From positions 1 to 64,000 of the forward strand of contig NVUW01000002.1 in NCBI GenBank assembly GCA_002733205.1: 64,000 nt of DNA, read 5' to 3'. This document shows positions 54,036 through 62,000 of this stretch, piece by piece. A program made the position numbers and the translations under genes. Below the pieces are notes generated by a model, which was not told where the DNA came from, ran no database searches, and saw nothing but the letters and a program-made list of their open reading frames with translations. Origin of the DNA: Thalassobium sp. (GTDB lineage Bacteria; Pseudomonadota; Gammaproteobacteria; Pseudomonadales; Oceanobacteraceae). Position 1 is the first letter of the stretch, and each line of letters opens with the position of its first letter.

Positions 54036-55077
54036 TCCCGGAATCCCGCATTGCGCTCAGAAGGCTCTCCCGCTGATGTTCATTGTGCGTGGGAGAATCT
54101 TCGGCGCCAACAGCATAACAGCGGATAGATGGATCAATAAGACGGGCTGTAAACAGAGCGGTGCTGTTGCAGGAAATAACATAACGGCAGCCAAGCACAG
54201 CAATCATTTCTTCAATACAAAGGTATGAGCCGGAAACCGGTTCCATATCATCTGTTCTGAATTCTGCTGTTAAGGCACGTGGATGAGGAGCATAAAAAAC
54301 ACGCTCAGCCTTCAGCACACCAAGCAGGCTCTTTATCTCTGCAGTAACCGTGGCAACAAAGCTATGGTTAGCCTGCTGATAGGCAAGAAAATTCTGGCCG
54401 ATAATAATTGCATTATCAGATTTCCCGGTCTCTGAAAATTGTACAGGGAACTGTATATAGCGCTCTTTATTCGCACAATAACCGGTATCCAGACCAGTGA
54501 ACGAATAAACAACATCAACCCACTCAGAATCTGCCCCAAGTTCGTCGCCGTCATACTGCAGAACGCTGTAGCCCGGCGCCAGAAGTCTCAGTTTCAGACT
54601 CCACTTCTTTAGCCCCTTACGGCAGGCAGCAGTGATATTGCTGCTGAAAATATTTAATGCACCATCCGGCAGAAGTGCAACCTTACCCAGCTTCTTTTTC
54701 CTGAACTGACCGACCAGAATATTGTTATAAATATCGTCTATCCGGGGGATATATAAAACACAAGCACCACCTTGAGTCGTAATACTTTCCTCGACATTAA
54801 GAACGGTGCGGGTATTTTCCTTAATAAATCGGATCTTACCCAGCAGGCCGCCGTGGTGATTACGGTCCAGCAAGGTCAGATTTTCTCTTCCCCGTTCAGC
54901 CGCCGCATTCAGCAGCTTATCTGATGTCACGAAGTAATGGGCAACATCACGGTCCACCGATAAGTACTGATCTTCTATCGCCATAGCTGCCAACAGTTGC
55001 AGTTCGGTTTCAACGATAAAAAGATGCCCTGTCATATCCTGACCATGTTCGGCATTCGTCCGTGAATCAGAGTTCAT
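53995..55077 (-). CDS. Distant sialyltransferase-like glycosyltransferase
   Basis: I recognise the fold only loosely. GHLFIVETELQLLAAM opens like the polysialyltransferase (PF07388) or GT52 families. ALLPDGALNIF (about residue 137) is an acidic-Gly site and VFYAPHPRALT (about 262) a His-Pro motif, with CNSTALFTARL as the third block. It has no membrane segment. It is the last gene of the minus-strand run from waaC, overlaps the deacetylase gene by four bases (ATGA) and overlaps the convergent ligase-like gene at the 3' end. Sugar specificity is unknown. Confidence 0.65.
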   Translation of the reverse strand: MNSDSRTNAEHGQDMTGHLFIVETELQLLAAMAIEDQYLSVDRDVAHYFVTSDKLLNAAAERGRENLTLLDRNHHGGLLGKIRFIKENTRTVLNVEESITTQGGACVLYIPRIDDIYNNILVGQFRKKKLGKVALLPDGALNIFSSNITAACRKGLKKWSLKLRLLAPGYSVLQYDGDELGADSEWVDVVYSFTGLDTGYCANKERYIQFPVQFSETGKSDNAIIIGQNFLAYQQANHSFVATVTAEIKSLLGVLKAERVFYAPHPRALTAEFRTDDMEPVSGSYLCIEEMIAVLGCRYVISCNSTALFTARLIDPSIRCYAVGAEDSPTHNEHQRESLLSAMRDSGITVVTLPSAVDAT

Positions 55078-55790
55078 AATCTGTGAATATTTTTCCAGGT
55101 TTTCAGCACGCCATCATTAAATGACACCGCTTTGCGCGGTAAGCTGAGGAGATTCTGATCCGGCAATGCCAGGCCCTTCACCGTAGTGGTGCCGACGCGA
55201 TATCCGGCCTTGTCTGCCTGCTGCCCGACCTCTTCGCTGAAACTGCCATAAGGGTAACAGATATGATCAACGGTACCGCCGAGAAGCTCTTCTAGATCGT
55301 TTTTACTTTGTTGTAATTCCTGCAAGCAGGAATCTGCACTCAGCTGAGCCAGTCTTGGATGGGTGACACTGTGGCTGCCGATTTCAATACCATTGGCATA
55401 CACCTCCCGAATCTGTTCACGACTCATTAATGCCTGCGGCTGATGGCCATCGTCTTTCAGCCATTCCGATCGTCCTGACAGCTTACCGGATACGATATAA
55501 ACCATGGCAGGAAGCTGGTATTTTTTCAGCACCGGGTACGCATACTGGTAAAAATTCTCGTAGCCGTCATCAAAGGTAATGGCGACACAACGCTCAGGGT
55601 ATTCCCCTTCACCACTAAGAAAACGCGAAACTTCACTCATCGGAATAACATGTTGCCCGGTCAGTTTCAGCATCAGCATCTGTCGGGTAAAACGCTTATA
55701 GTGACAATAATTTGCCTTCAGTGTTTTGATGTTTCTGAAGTCACCCACTTGGTGGTACATCAGGATGGCCAGCTTTCTGTTTGCCGACAT
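55074..55790 (-). CDS. Polysaccharide deacetylase (CE4 family)
   Basis: Probable metal-dependent N-deacetylase. AITFDDGYENF (about residues 70-80) supplies the base and metal Asp, and SHSVTHPRL (about 138-146) the two metal His. CYPYGSFSE and the C-terminal ALPRK-like LSLPRKAVSF complete the NodB motifs. No signal peptide is seen, so it probably acts in the cytoplasm on a lipid-linked or nucleotide sugar, as in some lipopolysaccharide loci. It is two bases from the upstream gene and overlaps the next. Confidence 0.88.
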   Translation of the reverse strand: MSANRKLAILMYHQVGDFRNIKTLKANYCHYKRFTRQMLMLKLTGQHVIPMSEVSRFLSGEGEYPERCVAITFDDGYENFYQYAYPVLKKYQLPAMVYIVSGKLSGRSEWLKDDGHQPQALMSREQIREVYANGIEIGSHSVTHPRLAQLSADSCLQELQQSKNDLEELLGGTVDHICYPYGSFSEEVGQQADKAGYRVGTTTVKGLALPDQNLLSLPRKAVSFNDGVLKTWKNIHRL

Positions 55791-55792
55791 TT

Positions 55793-56449
55793 CTACAGCC
55801 CTCCCAGATAATAAAACAGACCATAAAGGGCAAAGTTCACCAACAGCAGAAGCAGATTGCGGATTTTTTTCTGGCGCTTACGGCTGACCGCTTTGTTGTC
55901 TTCATTGCGGCGACTGGCCTGAAAATGCTCGATATAGGATTTCACATTATCTTTGTCGAAAATTTTGACGTATTCGACCGGCAGGTTAAAGAATATCGCG
56001 GAATGGGGCTCATCGTAGGCTAGCTGAAAGCTATCCTGATCACAGTAATGATCATTCAGCGCCTGTTTGGCAATCCACTTATCAAGAAACTCCAGCGTAG
56101 CCGGTGTATTGCGCAGAAAAATGGTTCCTGTGCGGATGCTGTGTGACGCGCGCTTACCGCCCTGCTCATTAAAGTGAATACCAATATCACCTTCAAAATC
56201 ATCAAAGCCGGTAATTTCCCGCCGCACAAAAGCATCGGCATCAATGTACAGAACATCACGCTCAGGGTTATCCAGTAAACACTGGCGCAGCACCTGTGGC
56301 TTAAGACCTGTGGTTGCTTCCCAGCAACTTTGTGGCTCAACCGGAGTGAACTGATAGTCCATTGAAAAACTTTTCAGAGATATTTCCAGACGTTCAATGT
56401 CGTCACGATAGCTCTCGGTATAAAAACCACATACAAGCAGTTTACTCAC
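55793..56449 (-). CDS. Nucleotide-diphospho-sugar transferase with DxD motif and C-terminal anchor
   Basis: Small GT-A-type enzyme. LYIDADAFVRREI (about residues 68-80) holds the metal DxD motif. FNEQGGKRASHSIRTGTIFL and YCDQDSFQLAY are typical of the nucleotide-diphospho-sugar transferase family (PF03407-like). A basic stretch (SRKRQKKIRN) and a hydrophobic C-terminal helix (LLLLLVNFALYGLFYYL) probably anchor it to the inner face of the membrane. It overlaps waaC by eight bases. The sugar is unknown. Confidence 0.75.
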   Translation of the reverse strand: MSKLLVCGFYTESYRDDIERLEISLKSFSMDYQFTPVEPQSCWEATTGLKPQVLRQCLLDNPERDVLYIDADAFVRREITGFDDFEGDIGIHFNEQGGKRASHSIRTGTIFLRNTPATLEFLDKWIAKQALNDHYCDQDSFQLAYDEPHSAIFFNLPVEYVKIFDKDNVKSYIEHFQASRRNEDNKAVSRKRQKKIRNLLLLLVNFALYGLFYYLGGL

Positions 56450-57467
56450 AATGTTTACCTGTTAATTTCCTGACAGTATCCCTGACACTGGTCGCATTTA
56501 ACTCCGCATAACAGGGCGGTGATTCCTCATTCAAAGGACATGTTTTTTTCAGACAGGGGGAGCATGAATACGAAGAAGCCAGATTAATTACCCGCTTACC
56601 ATGGGCAGCGGTTAAAGCCACGCTGGTGCTGCCAAATACAGAAACGGTAGGCACGCCACAGGCAGCGGCAATGTGCATTAAACCGGTATCAACGCCGACT
56701 GCTGCTGCACAACGACTGATAATCCCGGATAATTGCCACAGCGATAGTTTTGGCAGTACAACGCCCCACTGAGCTGCGGTGGTCAGGCGCTCTGCCCGTT
56801 GTCTTTCCTGCTCACTTCCCCAGGGGAGCAACACCATCTGCTGTTCCTGTTTTGCCAGGGTCAGAAGATCAATCCAGTTCGCTTCAGGCCAGTGTTTGGA
56901 CGCCCAGGTTGTTCCGTGAAAGCAGATCCAGGCACCGGTATATTCAGAAAAGGCATTATCCAGTGTGTGACTCTGAATACCAAAGTCGGGTTCCCCCTGA
57001 TACTGGTACCCCAGCGCCTGGGCGAACAATTTACGCACCCGCTCCACGGCATTCATATCGCGCGGTACGTTATAGCCCTCGCGGTAAAATAAGCGTGTTT
57101 CAGAGTCTGTAGCTGTATTTTTGTCGAGTCCAACGACCGGACTGCCGCTGAGCCAGCCTACCCGTGCCGATTTAATCCGGCCCTGAGCATCAATCACCAG
57201 ATCATACTTTTCGCGCCGCAGCGCTTTATAAAAAGCAAACTGTTCGCGCAGAGTCTGTATCGACCAGCGATTTTTTTTCCAGCGTAAGCGCGGATGTCCG
57301 ATAACCTGCCCGACAGACGGATGCAAACGGGCAACATCCATAAAAGGCTGTTCACACAGCCAGTCAAAACAGATATCGGGATCGGCCTGCAGTGCGTCAC
57401 TCACCGCCGGCAAGGTGTGCAAGATGTCGCCTAAAGCAGACATCTTAATGATAAGAATTCGTTTCAT
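56442..57467 (-). CDS. waaC: Lipopolysaccharide heptosyltransferase I
   Basis: Adds the first heptose to Kdo2-lipid A at the inner membrane. RILIIKMSALGDILHTLPA (residues 3-21) is the GT9 start. DLVIDAQGRIKSA, GVDTGLMHIAAACGVPTV (about 268-285) and FGSTS are the ADP-heptose-binding blocks. Close similarity to WaaC rather than WaaF is my reading of the N-terminal half. A Cys-rich C-terminal segment (YSCSPCLKKTCPL) is common in heptosyltransferases. It lies 51 bp after chpC and heads the minus-strand glycan genes. Confidence 0.92.
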   Translation of the reverse strand: MKRILIIKMSALGDILHTLPAVSDALQADPDICFDWLCEQPFMDVARLHPSVGQVIGHPRLRWKKNRWSIQTLREQFAFYKALRREKYDLVIDAQGRIKSARVGWLSGSPVVGLDKNTATDSETRLFYREGYNVPRDMNAVERVRKLFAQALGYQYQGEPDFGIQSHTLDNAFSEYTGAWICFHGTTWASKHWPEANWIDLLTLAKQEQQMVLLPWGSEQERQRAERLTTAAQWGVVLPKLSLWQLSGIISRCAAAVGVDTGLMHIAAACGVPTVSVFGSTSVALTAAHGKRVINLASSYSCSPCLKKTCPLNEESPPCYAELNATSVRDTVRKLTGKHCE

Positions 57468-57518
57468 AGAACCGCGCGTTCGTAAGCTGCCGTTACGAAT
57501 ATAAAGAAATGGCGTAGG

Positions 57519-57992
57519 TCAGATATGACGTAACAAAGATTGCTCAACCAATTCCAGGTCAGGAATCATTGCGGCATCCTGGCCAATGCTGACCGCACTC
57601 TGATCATAGTCGCCCATGTGCATGGCTTCTACTTCCTGAATTTCGCTTTCGCGGATATGCACCAGGCTTGGAATACCCTGAACCAGCAGCGCATAAAATG
57701 GCATCTGCGGGTGAGCACCCACACCGTTCACAATGGCGAAGCGGGCATTCGGGTTAGGAGCCGGAGCTGGCTGACGGTTAAGCATTTCGTAGCACAGTAC
57801 CGGCACCGGTGTGCCGCGCCAGTCGATGCGGCCAAGAATCCAGTCAACGCTGGACGCCGTGGTCAGCAGATGGGAAAACGGAATAATCTCAGCAACTGAA
57901 ACGTTAGGCAGCAGCAGGTTTCTGTCCTTCAGCGGAATCAACAGGCAGTCGATCTGATCCGGAGTATCGGTTTTAGTGATGGATTGGCTCAT
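57519..57992 (-). CDS. chpC: ChpC-type CheW-like protein
   Basis: A single CheW domain of 157 residues. CLLIPLKDRNLLLPNVSVAEII and ILGRIDWRGTPVPVLCYEML fit the CheW fold. It is less conserved than true CheW, as is ChpC of Pseudomonas. It probably links extra receptors to the pilus chemosensory kinase ChpA. It overlaps chpB by 20 bases and ends the chemosensory cluster. Confidence 0.85.
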   Translation of the reverse strand: MSQSITKTDTPDQIDCLLIPLKDRNLLLPNVSVAEIIPFSHLLTTASSVDWILGRIDWRGTPVPVLCYEMLNRQPAPAPNPNARFAIVNGVGAHPQMPFYALLVQGIPSLVHIRESEIQEVEAMHMGDYDQSAVSIGQDAAMIPDLELVEQSLLRHI

Positions 57993-59013
57993 GAATATTT
58001 ATCCCGCTGTGTTTAACGCAATTCACCAGCTGCAGTGCCAGCTGGTAAGGGTCACCGATGTAATTGACGCGATTGGTTTCGATCGCACTTTCCGGCATTG
58101 AAGCATTGGCGCAGCTCTGCGGCGTTTGCGCCCAAACCGGTACTTGACTGTTACTCAGGCTCATCACGGCTTCCGAGCCATCATTACCCATACCACTGAA
58201 CAAAATATAACCGGCCCGCTGGCCGTAGTATTCGTTCACATTCAGGATCACCTGATCTATAGACGGGCCATAAGGTCCGGGCCAGGCACGTTCAAGACTG
58301 CGCGGCAGGCCATCACCATCAAAGCGGAATTCATCCGTGATCGGAGCGACCAGAACTTCTCCGCAGTTCAGTACTTCGCCGGCAATGAAATTTTTAAGCT
58401 TGTACTCAGCATGGCGGCCAATTGTTTTGCATAAGGTTTCTTCAAAACGCGGATCAATGTGCTGCGCATAAATAAAAGCAATCGGCAGACCACCAGGCAA
58501 AGCATCAAGAAAATCTTTTACCGCACCCGGCCCACCCAATGATGCACCCAGCACCCAGACCTGAGCCGCGGCTTTACCGCTGAAATTCTGATTAGCAAAG
58601 ATACCGGGAAGTGGAATACGCGGAGAAGTCGTAGGAACATTCAGCCGGTCCAGTACCGCGACATCTTCGGCCACCACCGGTGTAACTTTGATAATTTCGC
58701 GCATTTTACCGTACAGGCGTTTTTCCCATTTGGGAAATGTCGTGCAGGTTTTTTGCGGCGCTTTTTCCAGCCCCAGCAATACCGGCACATCACCGTCCAG
58801 TAACTGTTCCAGCCATTGCATATTTTCTTCGTCGTCTTCCTGACGAATATCGACCAGCCAGGCATCCAGTTGCAGTTCACTCTGATCCAGCAGCACAAAG
58901 CGCTGCGGATCAGTGTTAATCACCACATCAAAACCGAAATGAATCAATGCGGATTTGAGCAGATGCTGCTGCAGCCGGTCGTCGGCCAGGATCCCTACCC
59001 TGGGCAAGGCCAT
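57973..59013 (-). CDS. chpB: ChpB-type CheB methylesterase
   Basis: Removes methyl groups from the pilus chemoreceptor. The N-terminal receiver-like domain (residues 1-120) is degenerate: it has ILADDRLQQHLLKSA and WLVDIRQEDDEEN but little of the usual phospho-site. The C-terminal methylesterase has VLGASLGGPGAVKDFL (nucleophile Ser), YAQHIDPRFEET (His) and FSGMGNDGSEAVM (Asp). I start at the ATG at 59013, one base after the chpA stop, with AGGAA upstream, rather than the GTG at 59028. It is 346 residues. Confidence 0.9.
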   Translation of the reverse strand: MALPRVGILADDRLQQHLLKSALIHFGFDVVINTDPQRFVLLDQSELQLDAWLVDIRQEDDEENMQWLEQLLDGDVPVLLGLEKAPQKTCTTFPKWEKRLYGKMREIIKVTPVVAEDVAVLDRLNVPTTSPRIPLPGIFANQNFSGKAAAQVWVLGASLGGPGAVKDFLDALPGGLPIAFIYAQHIDPRFEETLCKTIGRHAEYKLKNFIAGEVLNCGEVLVAPITDEFRFDGDGLPRSLERAWPGPYGPSIDQVILNVNEYYGQRAGYILFSGMGNDGSEAVMSLSNSQVPVWAQTPQSCANASMPESAIETNRVNYIGDPYQLALQLVNCVKHSGINIHEPIHH

Positions 59014-59014
59014 G

Positions 59015-62000
59015 TCAGTTTTCCTCACGCCCCAGCAGACGGTTCATGGTGCCGAGCAGCAAGTCTTCCTGGAACGGTTTACCCAGATATTCGTTCACAC
59101 CAATCGACATCGCCCGGTCACGGTGTTTGTCACCGGTACGCGAGGTGATCATGATGATCGGGATATCTTTCAGGCGCGAATCGTGACGTACCAGCGAGGC
59201 AACCTCAAAGCCGTCCATACGCGGCATTTCGATATCCAGCAGCATCAGATCGGGCTTGTGATCCTGTAATGTTGCCATGGCGTCCACACCGTCTTTCGCG
59301 GTGAACACTTCCATGCCGTTACGTTCCAGCAAACGGGTGGTTACCTTACGTACCGTCACCGAATCATCGACCACCAGAATTCGTGGCAGACGGTTTTCCA
59401 GTTCGTGGCGGCGTTCGGCGGCCTGACTGTCGAGCAGTTTCGCTTGCTGATATTCCAGACTCGCCTGGGTACGGATCATCGCCGGTAAATCAAGAATGAT
59501 TACCACGCTACCATCACCCAGAATGGTACCGCCGGAAACACCCATAACGCTGGCAAACTGCGGACCGAGAGTTTTTACCACAATCTCGCGCGAGCCGAGC
59601 AGCGAGTCCACCTGCAATGCAAACGGAATAGCACCACGGATCAGCAGTACCGGCAATGGCATATGCTGCGCACTGAATTTCGGCTGCGCTTCGTTTTCCA
59701 GCATCACGCCAAGATACTCGATACGATAATCGGTACCGGCATAATGATATTTACGCTCGGCCTGGGGTTGATCGTACAGCGACTGCAGCTGCGCTACCGG
59801 GGCACGCACAATACCCTGAATGTTATTCAGCGGTACGGCATACAGATCGTCACCGACACGCACCATCAGGGCACGGTTAACCGATACCGTGAACGGCAAA
59901 CGGATAACAAAGCGGGTACCGGCACCAGCTTCTGACTGAATTTCAACGCTGCCGCCCATCTGTTTGATTTCGCTGGACACAACGTCCATGCCCACACCAC
60001 GGCCAGAAATCTGCGTCACCGCTTCTGCTGTAGAGAAACCCGCCTGCAGAATAAACTGCATGATTTCCTGATCCGACAGGTTGGCATCCGGGTCCATCAG
60101 TCCGCGTTCGATCGCTTTGCGCTTAACCGCCTCGAGATTCACCCCGCGGCCGTCATCACTCATGGTCAGAACCACGTCGCCGCCATCGCGGCTGATATCC
60201 AGTTCGATACTGCCGATATCGGGCTTGCCCGCAGCAGCACGCAGCGCCGGATTTTCAATACCGTGGTCAACCGCGTTACGCACCATGTGCTCCAGCGGAG
60301 AGATCATGCGTTCAAGAATGGTACGGTCCATCTCGCCATCGGCGTTATAAACCCGCAGTTCGACCTGTTTATCCAGTTCCAGGCTTACCTGACGCACAAT
60401 ACGGCGCAGACGCGGTACCAGGCGCTGGAATGGCACCATGCGGGTCTTCATCAGACCTTCCTGCAACTCGGTGTTTACCCGGCTCTGTTGCAGCAACAGG
60501 GTTTCCGCATCACGGGTTTTATGGCTCAGGGTTTCTTTCAGGTCGAGCAAATCCGATGCAGATTCCACCAGCGCGCGCGATAACTGCTGCATCGCCGAGT
60601 AGCGGTCCATCTCCAGCGGATCAAAGTCTTCATAGTCCGGGCCCTGACGTTCCTGTCGGAAAATAACCTGAGCCTCGGTTTCCATATCCAGACGACGCAG
60701 CTGATCGCGTAAACGATCCAGCGTCATATCCATTTCTTCAAGGGTATGGGAGAAGTCGGTCACCTGTTGTTCCAGACGGCCACGACCAATAGAGGTCTCA
60801 CCAGCCAGGTTAACCAGGTTGTCCAACAAGTCGGCAGATACTTTAACCAGTTCCTGCGGTGCTTTCCGCGCGGCCTGTTGTGCAGCGGCTTTATCCTGTT
60901 TCGGTGCATCCGGTACAGCACGGCGCAGCGGCACAACATTAGAGGCCGGATCAGAAACCGGTTGTTCTGCAACGTCGGAAGACTGTGCAGCGCTTGGTTT
61001 TTCTTCGCCCTGCTCTTCTTCTGGTGCTGGCTCGTTGATTTCAGCGGCGACTGAATCAGGCTCAGCATCAATCGTCAGCGGCTCGATGGTCAGTGATTTC
61101 TCACCCAGCACCACCAATCCATCCGACGCCAGCATGGCTTCCACGGCGTCGAGTTGGTTAATCAATTCATCCTGGCGCTGATAAGCAGACTGGAAGAAGG
61201 CCGCTGAGCGGTCAATATGACCCTGCTGCGCTTTAAGGATATTGGCCTCAAACGTATGAGCAAGGTCACCAATCTCGGTCAGACCGGCGAGGCGTGCGCC
61301 ACCTTTCAGGGTGTGCAGCACACGTTGCGCTTCTTCGGCACCGGCGGTATTGGCCGGTTCCTGTTCCCAATCGTGCAAGGCGCGATCCAGCGCTTCCTGC
61401 AGCTCGTGGGCTTCTTCGAGGAAGATTTCCAGAATTTCCCGGTCCGACTCATCCAGAGTTTCGGCCTGCACCGCCGGTAACGGTGGTTGCTCGGCAAATT
61501 CGCTTTCGTCGTCCAGATCGCCGTCTTCTTCGTTCAGTTCTTCCGGCAATTCACCACAGGCACCGCCTTTCAGATACTGACGAATTTCGGCCATCATGCT
61601 GTCAGCTGCGGCCGGGCGTACACCTTCACGCACGGCATCCAGCTGTGTACCCAGCTCATCGTGAGCGCGCTCAAGCAGATCAAAGATCTGCATCTGCACA
61701 GCCAGGCGGCCATCGTTGATATTTTCGTACAGCGTTTCCAGCTCGTGACAAAGGTCGGCCACTTCTGATAACTCGGCCATCCGTGCGCCACCCTTCAGGG
61801 TGTGCAGTTCACGCTGCAACTGGGCAACGTGTAGCAGGTTATCCGGGTGCTGGCGCCAGCGTTGAAGTGCGGTTTCAACGGATTCGGTAATTTCCTGAGC
61901 TTCCTCCAGGAAGATTTCCAGAATCTCGTCTTCGTCGCCATCTTCTACCGCCGGCAGAGGCAGCATGTCTATCTCGCTGTGCGCTTCGTTCTGCGCTGGC

